DNA of 64,000 bases, taken from Halococcus sediminicola (lineage in GTDB: Archaea > Halobacteriota > Halobacteria > Halobacteriales > Halococcaceae). Below the pieces are notes generated by a model. That model was given only the letters and a program-made list of their open reading frames with translations. It searched no databases and had not been told where the DNA came from. Position 1 is the stretch's first letter; each line of letters starts with the position of its first letter. The stretch lies in contig NZ_BBMP01000004.1 of NCBI RefSeq assembly GCF_000755245.1, positions 32,736-96,735 of the forward strand, read 5' to 3'. The position numbers were made by a program, and so were the translations under genes. Shown here one piece after another: positions 8,455 to 17,217 of the stretch.

Positions 8455-10173
8455 ATGAGCGACGGGGACGAGCCTGCGGACGAAATCGAGCGAGAGGCGG
8501 ATGCGGCCGGGGAGGAGACCTCGACCGAGTCCGAAGAGACCGATCAGCCGGCGGCCGAGGAGGCCGGCGAGGCCGAATCGGAGCGTGGCTCCGACGAGCC
8601 GACCGCCGACGGGAACGACACGGACGAACCCGCCGGCGAGACCGACGACGAGGGCCGGCGCGAAGGCGACCAGCTGGGAGCCGAACACGCCGACGAGGAA
8701 GCCACATCCGGCGACGACGCCGACATCGAACCGCCGGAAGGGGACGAAACCGAGCAGGACGAAGATACGGAATCCGACGACGAAGCCGCGGACGAGACCA
8801 AAGAGGAGGCCGAGGATAGCGAGACGACCGACGAAGACGACGAATCGACCGACAACGAGGGTGGCAATGGTGACGAGGAAGCCGAAGACACCGAAAGCGA
8901 CGACACCGAGGAGGGCGAACTGGAGGCGCGAACGCCCGAAGCGCTCGACGAGCGCCTCGACGAGGTCGAAACGGGTATCGAGGAAGCCGACACCGAAGCC
9001 GACCTCGATGTGGTGGAGAACGATCTCGACGGCGTCGAGGAGGACATCGAGGCGGCCGACCTCCCCGAACCCGACGAGGACGAGGAGGACGCCGAGGATC
9101 CGGGCGAGGAACTCGAATCCAGAGTGACGGAACTGCGCGAGGCAATCGAGGACCAGCGCGGTCCGTACGCCGAGGACGCCGTCGAGGCAATCGAGGGCGC
9201 ACAGTCGACGCTCACCGAGACGCGCTGGACCGAACAGGGTGAGCGTGAGATTGCTGACGTGGTGGATTCGTTCCTCGACAGCGCCGGCGAGACGCTCGAC
9301 GAGGAGTTCACGGCCGCCAACGACGAGCCGGAGCATCTCGCGGCGGCGCTCGGCGAGGTAAACGAGACCATCGAAAATCGGGACCTCGACCCGGACGACG
9401 ACGCCGAGACCGTCGCGGCGCTGGTCGAGGCGGCCGACGAACTCACCGCGGGTCTCGACGACGCCGAGGAATGGGACGATCTCACCGTACGGGAGAAACT
9501 CACCGTCGAGGGTTTCTACGACGTGCTCACGCCCGAGACCCGCAAGGACTTCCCGCCGGAGTGGAACGCCATCAAGATCTACGAGAAGCGGGGCGATCCC
9601 GAACCCATCCTGCGCGGGCTCGACATGTTCGGCTCGGATTTCATGGAGGAACACTGCATCGAGTCACTCAAACGGATGGGCGCGCCAGAAGCCTACGACG
9701 TGATGGAAGAGCGCGCCCAGAAGCGCAACAAACCGCCGATCGAGGTGCTCGGAAAGATCGGCGACGACCGCGCGCTCGACACCCTCCACGAGTACATCGA
9801 GGGCGAGAGCGACCCCGCGCTCCAGAAAGTCACCATCAAGGCCATCGGCGAGATCGGCTCGACGGACTCGACCCAACCGATCGCCGACCGGCTGGTAGCC
9901 GAGAACGAGACCGTCCGCTCGAACGCGGCGCGCGCACTCGGTCTCATCGGTGACACACGCGCCATCTCGCCGCTCTCCGATGTGCTCTCCGACGACGACT
10001 CGAACTCGGTGCGCGCGAGCGCCGCGTGGGCACTCAACCAGATCGGAACGGAGAAAGCGCTCGACGCCGCCCGCGAGCACGCAAACGACCGCTCGTTCCT
10101 CGTCCAGAGCGAGGCCGAGAAGGCCGACCGCGCGATGGCCGAGGACGGCGACGCCGCCGAGACGACCGTCTGA
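8455..10173 (+). CDS. Acidic coiled-coil/HEAT-repeat protein
   Basis: The 572-residue product starts at the ATG of MSDGDEPADE; a longer frame overlaps pssA and is rejected. Residues 1 to about 160 are almost entirely Glu/Asp/Thr/Ser/Gly and must be disordered. Residues from about 160 to 340 contain repeated acidic heptad-like helices. Residues from about 380 to 560 form PBS-lyase-type HEAT repeats, with recurring text such as VLGKIGDDRALDTL, AIGEIGSTDSTQPI and ALGLIGDTRAISPL. HEAT repeats form protein-binding solenoids; no catalytic residues are visible. The protein is probably a cytoplasmic scaffold. It may be cotranscribed with pssA. Confidence 0.85.
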   Translation: MSDGDEPADEIEREADAAGEETSTESEETDQPAAEEAGEAESERGSDEPTADGNDTDEPAGETDDEGRREGDQLGAEHADEEATSGDDADIEPPEGDETEQDEDTESDDEAADETKEEAEDSETTDEDDESTDNEGGNGDEEAEDTESDDTEEGELEARTPEALDERLDEVETGIEEADTEADLDVVENDLDGVEEDIEAADLPEPDEDEEDAEDPGEELESRVTELREAIEDQRGPYAEDAVEAIEGAQSTLTETRWTEQGEREIADVVDSFLDSAGETLDEEFTAANDEPEHLAAALGEVNETIENRDLDPDDDAETVAALVEAADELTAGLDDAEEWDDLTVREKLTVEGFYDVLTPETRKDFPPEWNAIKIYEKRGDPEPILRGLDMFGSDFMEEHCIESLKRMGAPEAYDVMEERAQKRNKPPIEVLGKIGDDRALDTLHEYIEGESDPALQKVTIKAIGEIGSTDSTQPIADRLVAENETVRSNAARALGLIGDTRAISPLSDVLSDDDSNSVRASAAWALNQIGTEKALDAAREHANDRSFLVQSEAEKADRAMAEDGDAAETTV

Positions 10174-10227
10174 AACGCGCTCGTCGAAGACGAGAGTTTA
10201 TATACTCGAACGGAACCATCGCCGTGC

Positions 10228-11862
10228 GTGTCCGTTCGTGCCGTCGCGTTCGTGGTCGTTCTCGTCGTCGCGTCGCTGAGCGGGGCGGCGATGGCGGCGG
10301 ACGACGAATCGGTCGAAGCACAACCGGACGGACCGCACATCGAGGCGGTCTATCCGAACCCACTCGCCGACGACGATGCGGGCGAATACGTTCTGCTCGA
10401 CGTTCCCCGAGAGACGAATCTCACGGGCTGGACGCTCGGCGACGGCGAGACGACGATCACGCTTCCGAACACGACCGTCGAGGGGCAGGTGGTGCTGACG
10501 GACGACCCGAACGCCACCAACCTCTCCGGGCCAGCACAGGTACTGAACGGGTCGGTGAGCCTCGCCAACGGCGGTGAAGAACTCGTCCTCGCCGACGGCG
10601 GGGAGGTCGTCGACGAGACGGTCTACGAGGACGCACCGGATGCCGAGGTATGGAATCGGACCGCCAACGGCTGGGCGTGGCAACACCGCGGGGCGACCGA
10701 CTTTCGGGCGGTGCGGTCGGACGCGACGAGCGCGCGGGCGTTCGTGCTGCCCGATGCGCCCGGAATGCCCATCGACGTACTCGACTCAGCACAAGAGCGC
10801 ATCCTGCTTTCGGGCTATTCCTTTGCCTCCGAGCGCGCTGCGCGTGCGCTGCAACGAGCCGCCGAGCGCGGCGTCGAGGTGCGAGTGCTGGTCGACGACG
10901 CACCCGTGGGTGGCATCAGCGATCGACAGGGTGAACTGCTCGACGACCTCGCGCGGGCCGGTATCCCAGTTGAGGTCATCGGCGGCGACTGGGCACGATA
11001 CGATTTTCATCATCCGAAGTACGCGGTCGTCGACGACCGCGCGCTCGTCATGACCGAGAACTGGAAGCCATCGGGAATCGGCGGGAAGTCGAGCCGTGGC
11101 TGGGGTGCGGTCGTCGAGGGTGAAGTTGCCGACAGGCTCGCCGAAATCTTCCGTGCGGACGCCGACTGGCGCGACACCGCCTCGTGGAGTACGTTCCGCG
11201 CGAACCGCACGTTCGAGGAGGACGAAGTGGCGAACGAGAGCTATCCGACGACCTTCGAGTCGCAGAACGTGAGCATCGAGAGTGCACAGTTGCTCGCCGC
11301 GCCCGACAACGCGGAGGGCGCGCTCGTCGAGCGCCTCGACGGTGCCGACGATTCGATCGACGTCGTGCAGGCGTCCATCGGGAGCCAACGGCAGCCGTTT
11401 CTCCGAGCAGCGGTTCGTGCGGCAGAACGCGGCGTCGAGGTGCGTATCCTGCTCGGCGGTGCGTGGTATTCGGAGGAAGACAATGGCGAACTCGCCGAGT
11501 GGCTGAACGAAAAGAGCAGTGATGAGAACCTCTCGCTCGAAGCCAAAGTCGCCGCGTCGGGATCGCGCTTCGAGAAGATCCACGCCAAGGGTGTCATCAT
11601 CGACGGCGAGGAGGTGGTCGTGGGGAGCATGAACTGGAACAATAATTCCGCCCGCGAGAACCGTGAAATAGCCCTCGTGCTCGACGGCGAGGAAGCAGGG
11701 ACCTACTACAGCCGAGTGTTCGACGCCGACTGGACGGACGAGGAGAGCGAGCGCGGTCTCGACACCGGTATCGAAACGCCGCTACCCGTCGGGGTGATCG
11801 CGGCGGTCGTGGGTGTGACGGTGCTCGCGGCTGTCGTCGCGCGCCGTATCGAGTTCGAGTGA
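10228..11862 (+). CDS. Secreted, membrane-anchored lamin-tail/double-PLD protein
   Basis: The GTG-initiated 544-residue protein has a Sec-type signal (residues 1-23), a lamin-tail-like beta domain (about 37-155), two phospholipase-D modules and a C-terminal membrane anchor (about 515-537) followed by a short basic tail. The two HKD motifs are complete: H262/K264/D269 (HPKYAVVDD) and H452/K454/D459 (HAKGVIIDG), each followed by a typical W-containing strand (TENW, GSMNW). PLD enzymes act on phosphodiester bonds in lipids or nucleic acids. Orientation predicts an extracellular catalytic domain, so exogenous DNA or lipid is a plausible substrate. The substrate is not shown by sequence. Confidence 0.88.
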   Translation: MSVRAVAFVVVLVVASLSGAAMAADDESVEAQPDGPHIEAVYPNPLADDDAGEYVLLDVPRETNLTGWTLGDGETTITLPNTTVEGQVVLTDDPNATNLSGPAQVLNGSVSLANGGEELVLADGGEVVDETVYEDAPDAEVWNRTANGWAWQHRGATDFRAVRSDATSARAFVLPDAPGMPIDVLDSAQERILLSGYSFASERAARALQRAAERGVEVRVLVDDAPVGGISDRQGELLDDLARAGIPVEVIGGDWARYDFHHPKYAVVDDRALVMTENWKPSGIGGKSSRGWGAVVEGEVADRLAEIFRADADWRDTASWSTFRANRTFEEDEVANESYPTTFESQNVSIESAQLLAAPDNAEGALVERLDGADDSIDVVQASIGSQRQPFLRAAVRAAERGVEVRILLGGAWYSEEDNGELAEWLNEKSSDENLSLEAKVAASGSRFEKIHAKGVIIDGEEVVVGSMNWNNNSARENREIALVLDGEEAGTYYSRVFDADWTDEESERGLDTGIETPLPVGVIAAVVGVTVLAAVVARRIEFE

Positions 11863-11931
11863 CGTTTCGAGACTACAATCAGTCTTCGGCACTCCGTTTC
11901 GGGATGACGAATTTCGGCGAGTTGCGATGTT

Positions 11932-12078
11932 CTACAGGTTCGAGATCGCGTCGTCGATGTCGAAGTCTTCCGTGGTCTCGGAACCCTCCTCGTTCCGATC
12001 GACGCTCTCCTGTTCTTCGTCGATGTCGACCTCGGGACCCTCCTCGTCGGTGAACTCGGTGTGGACACCCCACGGCAT
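11932..12078 (-). CDS. Small acidic hypothetical protein
   Basis: The 48-residue product (starting MPWGVHTEFT, ending DIDDAISNL) is rich in Asp and Glu. It begins with an ATG preceded by a GGTGGT-like stretch. A longer frame on this strand is a shadow of the DHH gene and is rejected. No domain is visible. It lies between the PLD gene and the DHH-family gene. Coding status is moderate; the acidic composition and clean ends favour it. Confidence 0.45.
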   Translation of the reverse strand: MPWGVHTEFTDEEGPEVDIDEEQESVDRNEEGSETTEDFDIDDAISNL

Positions 12079-12244
12079 CTCAATACCACCCGTTCGGGGT
12101 AGCGGTCGGCTCTCGGTGCGTTTCGGAGGTGTGGATGGGTGCTTGCATGGCGGTATGGACGGTCGAACGTAGCGGACGAATGAGTATATGACTGTCGCAC
12201 CGACGGACGAACCGTGCTGACGTCGGTTCAGTGAGTTTGCCGAG

Positions 12245-14164
12245 TCAGTCCTCGAAGCCAGCCACGCTTGCGCTGCCGAGTTCCTCGTCGATTTCGGCGT
12301 CGCCCATCTTCGCTTCGAGCGCGTCGAGGACCGTCTCGCGCATGCCCTTGACGAACTTGATCGAGCCGACCACGAGGTGGCCGCCGCCGCTGACGCCGCC
12401 GTCGGTCTCGGCTTCGAGTTCCTCGACCATCCGCGGGATGTCGAGGCGCACGCCGTCGGAGCGGAGCACGGCGAAATCGGGCCCGTAGCCGACGGTGATG
12501 ACGGGACTGTCGCTCTCGGCCACCTTGCGGTCGTGAATCGCGCCCGTCGTCTTGCCCGGTGCAGGGTAGGTAAAGCGATGGGCGTGGCGCTCGACGTCGA
12601 TCCGGTAGAGGTCCGCGCCGTTTGCGAGGCTCGCACTCTCGACGTGAGGCATCACGGCGTCGAGTTGTTTTTCGGTGTCGCGTTCGGCTCGTTCGGAGAG
12701 GAATTCGACGAGTTCGGTGTGACGGGCGTCGTCAGCGCCGTCGACGCCGAGTACGTCCGTGAGCAGCGACTCGCCGGCGCTGTAGCGTAGCCAGTGCGCC
12801 GAGTAATCGAGCGCGTCGCCGATCGCCTGGAGATCGCTCTCGTCGTAGCCCGCTTCGCGGGCGAGGGCGAGGTAGTCGGTCATCGCGTCGGCTTCCGAGC
12901 GGTCGGTGAGACCCGCGACCGCCGGGACGTGAGTGAGTTCGTCGGTGATTTCGGGGTGGATCATTCGGGCGAGTTCCACACACAACATTCCGGTCGTCAC
13001 CCGGTAGTCCTCGTCGTGGAGGTAGGGGTTGACGTGTTCTGTGAGCAGCCCGTCGACCGCGTCGGGGTCGGGATGGTGGTGATCGACGGCCACGATGGGG
13101 ATATCGTACTGAGCCAGCGCCTCGTAGGCCGGCACGTCCTCCTCGGTAGAGCCGTTGTCGAGCATCGCCACGAGCGGGAGTCGCTGGCCGTGGCGGTCGC
13201 GGTCGCCGAGCGCGAAGTTGAGGTCCCGCGTGACGTCCTCCATCTCGTAGTAGGGGGCCTTGCTCGGCAGGCGCTTGAGCAGGTGGCGTGCCGCCGACGG
13301 ATCGCCGTGAACCTCGGCGACGAAGCGCGAGAGCGCGAGCGTCACGGGGATGGATGCACACATCCCGTCGCCGTCGGCGTGGTGGCGGATGCGAATCGGT
13401 CGATTCTCCAACACGGCACGGCGCAGGCGCGTCGCCACGGCTTCGAGGTCCTCGTGAAGTTTGTCGAGGGCCGGCCAGTCGATGAGCGGTTCGACGTCGT
13501 GCGGTTCTGCCTGCCGTTCGAGCGCGCTGTCGAGGCGCTCGCGGAGTTCCGCCGTGTCGTCGAGCGCGTCGAGCGCGTCGACCTCGATCTGGAGCGCTCC
13601 CTCGCGCCGCTCAACCGTCCCCGTGACTCTGACCATGTCGCCGAGGTCGAAGTCCGGATAGGCGCGGACGCCGGCCGATTCGAACGCCGCACACGGGACG
13701 ATGCCGCCGGCGTCGCGCACCGTGAACACGGTGGGGCCGCCGGTCTGTTTGATCTGCACGAGTTCGCCCTCGACGGTGACCGTCTCTCCCTCCTGGCTCC
13801 CGAGTTCGTCGGCGGCCGTGATCTCGGGGTCGTGTTCGACATGGGTCGTCTCGGGGTCGTGTTCGACATGGGTCGTCTCGGGGTCCTCGACGGAAACCGA
13901 CTCGAAGCCGAGATCGCCGTTCATCCTGATTTCGACGAGTCGCACGGTCAGCTCGTCGCCGACGGCGTAGGTTCCGTCGAGATTCGACTCGTGGACGAGG
14001 CCCGAGACCGATTCGGAGAGATCGACGAAGATCCCGTACTCGACGACGCCGTTGACCGTCGCGCGATAGTACGCGCCCTCTTCGACGTCCTCGACGGTGC
14101 AATCGGGGGCGAGGTCGTGAACGGAAGCGTCGCCGACTGGTTCGGAATGAGATGGAGTGGACAT
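12245..14164 (-). CDS. DHH-family phosphoesterase with S1 and OB domains (RecJ-like)
   Basis: The 639-residue protein starts at the ATG of MSTPSHSEPV; the in-frame ATG 14 codons upstream is less likely. It has an S1-type RNA-binding fold (about residues 25-90, with GIFVDLSESVSGLVHESNL), an OB-fold nucleic-acid domain (about 115-205), and a DHH phosphoesterase core with HHADGDGM, MLDNGSTEEDV and the DHH motif in VAVDHHHPDPD. A C-terminal DHHA1-like region follows, with GGVSGGGHLVVGS. The layout fits archaeal RecJ-like nucleases (nucleic acid processing or repair). A 27-bp tandem duplication near the S1/OB junction adds nine residues. It is transcribed divergently from the JAMM gene. Confidence 0.9.
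   Translation of the reverse strand: MSTPSHSEPVGDASVHDLAPDCTVEDVEEGAYYRATVNGVVEYGIFVDLSESVSGLVHESNLDGTYAVGDELTVRLVEIRMNGDLGFESVSVEDPETTHVEHDPETTHVEHDPEITAADELGSQEGETVTVEGELVQIKQTGGPTVFTVRDAGGIVPCAAFESAGVRAYPDFDLGDMVRVTGTVERREGALQIEVDALDALDDTAELRERLDSALERQAEPHDVEPLIDWPALDKLHEDLEAVATRLRRAVLENRPIRIRHHADGDGMCASIPVTLALSRFVAEVHGDPSAARHLLKRLPSKAPYYEMEDVTRDLNFALGDRDRHGQRLPLVAMLDNGSTEEDVPAYEALAQYDIPIVAVDHHHPDPDAVDGLLTEHVNPYLHDEDYRVTTGMLCVELARMIHPEITDELTHVPAVAGLTDRSEADAMTDYLALAREAGYDESDLQAIGDALDYSAHWLRYSAGESLLTDVLGVDGADDARHTELVEFLSERAERDTEKQLDAVMPHVESASLANGADLYRIDVERHAHRFTYPAPGKTTGAIHDRKVAESDSPVITVGYGPDFAVLRSDGVRLDIPRMVEELEAETDGGVSGGGHLVVGSIKFVKGMRETVLDALEAKMGDAEIDEELGSASVAGFED
13823..13876. repeat. 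27-bp perfect tandem duplication within the DHH gene
   Basis: Two identical 27-bp copies (13823-13849 and 13850-13876) are followed by a 9-bp start of a third copy. On the coding strand they encode a nine-residue unit, roughly DPETTHVEH, twice. The unit length is a multiple of three, so frame is kept. It lies between the S1 and OB domains and probably lengthens a linker. Confidence 0.95.
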
Positions 14165-14259
14165 TCTTGGCAGTCGTTTGCCGCGACCGACTTTAACGCT
14201 TGGCAAACACGTGTGTCGGCTTCGGAACGCTTAGATGGACGCCGGGCGAGTCCCGTCCT

Positions 14260-14742
14260 ATGGGGCTGTTCCGGTCGCGTGAGTTGCTCGGCATCGCCGC
14301 CGACACTCTGGAGTTCGCTCGCTCGGCGGCCGCCGAGACCCACCCGAACGAGTACATGGGTCTCCTGCGAGGTCAACCGGCCGGCGAACTCGGACTCGAC
14401 GAATCGGGTACTGTGATTACCGACGTGCTCGTCATCCCCGGAACCGAATCGAATCCCGTCAGTGCCACGGTGAAGACGAGTCTCGTGCCCAACGATATGC
14501 GCGCCGCCGGATCGATTCACTCCCACCCGAACGGCGTTCTCAGGCCGAGTGCCACCGATCGCGCGACCTTCGGCAAAGGTGAGGCACACATCATTCTCGG
14601 CGCACCCTACGGTCCCGACGACTGGCGCGCGTTCGACCGCGAAGGCGAGGAGCGCGACCTCCCGGTGCTCGACGTCTCGCTGCCCGACGCCGAGGAATTC
14701 TTCGATTTCACACAGGCCGACATCGACGAGGAACTCCGATGA
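14260..14742 (+). CDS. JAMM/MPN metalloprotease (desampylase-like)
   Basis: The 160-residue protein carries a complete JAMM zinc-protease site: E31 (NEYMGLL), H87 and H89 in SIHSHP, and S97/D100 in RPSATD. Archaeal JAMM enzymes remove ubiquitin-like SAMP modifiers from target proteins. The start is the ATG at 14260 (MGLFRSREL), chosen over a frame reaching into the promoter region. Its stop overlaps the ribL start by 4 bp (ATGA), so the two are co-translated. The link between a SAMP or cysteine-conjugate protease and flavin cofactor synthesis is unexplained; sulfur/cofactor metabolism is a possible theme. Confidence 0.9.
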   Translation: MGLFRSRELLGIAADTLEFARSAAAETHPNEYMGLLRGQPAGELGLDESGTVITDVLVIPGTESNPVSATVKTSLVPNDMRAAGSIHSHPNGVLRPSATDRATFGKGEAHIILGAPYGPDDWRAFDREGEERDLPVLDVSLPDAEEFFDFTQADIDEELR

Positions 14743-15176
14743 ACGATTCAAGCACCGTCATCGCACAGGGCACCTTCGACATCCTTCACCCAGGTCATCT
14801 CCACTACCTCCGCGAGGCGGCGGCGATGGGCGACGTCCTCCACGTGATCATCGCCCGCCGCGAGAACGTCACCCACAAAGAACGACCGGTGCTTCCCGAC
14901 CGCCAGCGCCGGGACATGGTCGCCGCGCTCGACCCCGTCGACAGCGCGCTGCTTGGCGACAAAGAGGACATCTTCGTGCCCATCGAGCGCATCGACCCCG
15001 ACGTCATCGTGCTCGGCCACGACCAACACCACGACGAGGCGGGCATCGAGAGCGCGCTCGCCGAACGCGGCATCGACTGTGCGGTGAAACGCGCCTCGGG
15101 CCGCGAACCGGACTTCGACGGCGAGGTGCTCTCGACGGGGACGATCATCGACCGCATCTGCGAGCAGCGGTGCTGA
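14739..15176 (+). CDS. ribL: FAD synthase, archaeal RibL type
   Basis: The 145-residue protein is a minimal cytidylyltransferase-like enzyme with [14 protein letters not shown] (H17 and H20 of the HxGH nucleotide-binding motif), a GHDQHHDE segment and STGTIIDRI near the C-terminus, which corresponds to the family's ISTT-like motif. It transfers AMP from ATP to FMN to make FAD. Length and motifs match archaeal RibL. It overlaps the JAMM gene by 4 bp. Two cysteines lie near the C-terminus (ICEQRC), as I recall for the redox-sensitive methanogen enzyme. Confidence 0.92.
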   Translation: MNDSSTVIAQGTFDILHPGHLHYLREAAAMGDVLHVIIARRENVTHKERPVLPDRQRRDMVAALDPVDSALLGDKEDIFVPIERIDPDVIVLGHDQHHDEAGIESALAERGIDCAVKRASGREPDFDGEVLSTGTIIDRICEQRC

Positions 15177-15234
15177 TTCGCGTCCGACGAGCGTCTGACT
15201 GACGCTTTTTGTGTAGCGCACGATCGGTGAGAGT

Positions 15235-15534
15235 ATGTCGAGCACCAGCCAGCCGACGGACACGCGAGCGGTCGTCGAGGCGCTCTCGTATCACGACTGC
15301 CCGCTCGACCGGACGCCCGCCCGTGACGACGCCGTTCTCGCGGCCTACAAGTACCTCCTCACCCACCGGACGGTCTCGCGGCTCGGACTCGTGGGCAACG
15401 TCTATCCACAGCGCGACGGCGGACTCGGTCCGAGTGAGTGGTACGAGGCGCTCGTCGCGCCGCTGTTGAGCGAGCTGCCGGGCGTCTCGCCGCCCGGGCC
15501 GGGTACGGCGCTCTGGCGATACGTGTCCGAATAG
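15235..15534 (+). CDS. Small hypothetical protein
   Basis: The 99-residue product begins MSSTSQPTDTRA and contains a basic patch (AAYKYLLTHRTVSRLGLVG) and a Pro-rich end (GVSPPGPGTALWRYVSE). I do not recognise a family. The start ATG is 8 bp after a GGTGAG-like sequence, which supports translation. It follows ribL on the same strand at 58 bp and converges with the pilin gene. Composition is typical of the host. Confidence 0.65.
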   Translation: MSSTSQPTDTRAVVEALSYHDCPLDRTPARDDAVLAAYKYLLTHRTVSRLGLVGNVYPQRDGGLGPSEWYEALVAPLLSELPGVSPPGPGTALWRYVSE

Positions 15535-15560
15535 CCGAGTGACCGACCCGTGTCACCGGT

Positions 15561-17213
15561 CTATTTCGATACCGTGACCGAGTACGTTGCAGTATCGGTT
15601 TTCGTCTCTCCACCGTCCGTATACTCGTATTGCACACTGATGATCAACAGTCCGTTGTCGGTTTTCTCGTTGAGGTTGCTCAGCGTGACCGATGTCGTGC
15701 TCCCTGCCGAAACGCTGAAGGGACTGCTGAGCGTTTCGGCCTTTCCATTCAGGTCGACATCAGTGCCCGCGAACCTGCCTTCCGTGGCAAACTTCCCGTT
15801 CGGGAACTTGCCAACGTAGCCGTTGAACTGTACTCGTGTCGCCTTCATATCGACACTCCCGCTGTTCTCGAAGACGAACTCGACTGCATTGTTGCCGACC
15901 GTCCTAGCGTTCTCGACGGTGACGGTTGAGGCTGTGAGTGCAAAGCCGTTGTCGATGTCGCTACCGATGTCGTCCGGGTCGGTATCGCTATCAGCGGGAA
16001 CGTCAAACTCGTAAGTGACGGTGTTCAGCTGCTTACTGGTTCCGTCGGGTAAGGTGGCTGTTCCCGTATCGCCCCCGACGAGCGTGAGTTCGATTTCGAC
16101 CGTACTGCCGGCATCCGCGGGACCGGGGGCATAGTTGAACGTTGCACGTCCACCGTCGTCCGTCGATGCGGTGGCGGTATCGCTTCCCGACCCGGCAAAC
16201 GTCCCAGACCCGCTGACGATTTTGGCCTCGACCGTCTCCCCGGCAGCGAAGGTACCGAATTCGTCGTGAGCGCTCACGGTCAGCGTCTCCGGTGTACCGA
16301 CGTCGACGGTCGGCTCGGTCGTCGAATCCTCGCTTTTGAGATACTTCAACTCGGGCTCGTCCGAACTTCCGAGAGTGACCTCAGCGGCACGGAGTGCGTA
16401 GCTCTCTCCGCTCTTCAATCCGATTTTTACGCTCCCGGGGTCGCCACCGCTGTATCCGTTGAGCTTGACGTTCGGCGTCCCGGCTCCGAAACCGTCCCCC
16501 AAAATCTCCGTCCACGTGTCTCGGGGGAGTGTCGTCGGAACGCTGATTTCGCCGCCGTCCGACCCAACGCGCACGTACTCGGTCGACGTGCTCACAGGTC
16601 GTGCGGTCAGGCTCGTCGTGACGCCGCTTTTCTGATACTCACCCGCAACGAGAAGAAGATTGATACGCTTTCCGTCGTCGGAAAGCAGCCCGCCTTCGGA
16701 CCCGAGCGTTGGTGGGTTGTCGTTCTCGAAGTCCTTGATGAGCATCCCGTTTTCGAGCGTGTACTCCGTCCGCTGTTGGAGCAAATTATAGCTTGGTTGG
16801 TAGCCAATGATTCGGGTCTCGAACGTCGGGTTCGTGCTCCAGTACCCACTGCCGTCGCTCAGTCCCGATACTGTCACCGTCTGCGGGTCGCCAGTACTGA
16901 GTGACCCGGCCGGACTGCCCGGGTTGATCGCGAGTGCCCGGTCGGGATACTGCACGCCGGTAGTGACGGTTGCCGATTGAGGAACGCCGCTCGTTCCGGC
17001 CTGCTGAATCGCATCGTTCAACCGACTCATCTCGCCCTCGACAGTTTGGGAGTGCTTGAACTCGACTTCCTCGTTCTGTGCGGGGACGACGCTCGACTGA
17101 TACAGCGTGAAAACGATCATTATCAGCGCGAAAATCAACACGAACCCCACGACTGGCGAAACCGCGCGCTCGTCGTCCATCAATCGCTTCAGTTGCTGTT
17201 TGAGTGAATTCAT
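15561..17213 (-). CDS. Large type IV pilin-like surface protein with Ig-like domain
   Basis: The 550-residue protein has a class III prepilin-type N-terminus: a short basic leader ending DDERAVSP followed by a 20-residue hydrophobic helix (about residues 20-38), the layout cleaved by PibD in haloarchaea. It is far longer than ordinary pilins (about 120-200 residues). A bacterial-Ig/invasin-like segment sits at about residues 308-380 (TPETLTVSAHDEFG, KIVSGSGTFAG), and a C-terminal beta-rich domain ends in a CARDB-like region. It starts 4 bp after the pilC stop and is the last gene of the pilB-pilC-pilin unit, so it probably is exported by that machinery. It may be an adhesive tip pilin. Confidence 0.85.
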   Translation of the reverse strand: MNSLKQQLKRLMDDERAVSPVVGFVLIFALIMIVFTLYQSSVVPAQNEEVEFKHSQTVEGEMSRLNDAIQQAGTSGVPQSATVTTGVQYPDRALAINPGSPAGSLSTGDPQTVTVSGLSDGSGYWSTNPTFETRIIGYQPSYNLLQQRTEYTLENGMLIKDFENDNPPTLGSEGGLLSDDGKRINLLLVAGEYQKSGVTTSLTARPVSTSTEYVRVGSDGGEISVPTTLPRDTWTEILGDGFGAGTPNVKLNGYSGGDPGSVKIGLKSGESYALRAAEVTLGSSDEPELKYLKSEDSTTEPTVDVGTPETLTVSAHDEFGTFAAGETVEAKIVSGSGTFAGSGSDTATASTDDGGRATFNYAPGPADAGSTVEIELTLVGGDTGTATLPDGTSKQLNTVTYEFDVPADSDTDPDDIGSDIDNGFALTASTVTVENARTVGNNAVEFVFENSGSVDMKATRVQFNGYVGKFPNGKFATEGRFAGTDVDLNGKAETLSSPFSVSAGSTTSVTLSNLNEKTDNGLLIISVQYEYTDGGETKTDTATYSVTVSK

Positions 17214-17217
17214 CTTA

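Noticed and set aside
13823-13876. Possible CRISPR-like repeat.
   Set aside because: The units are directly adjacent with no spacers and lie in frame in a coding gene.
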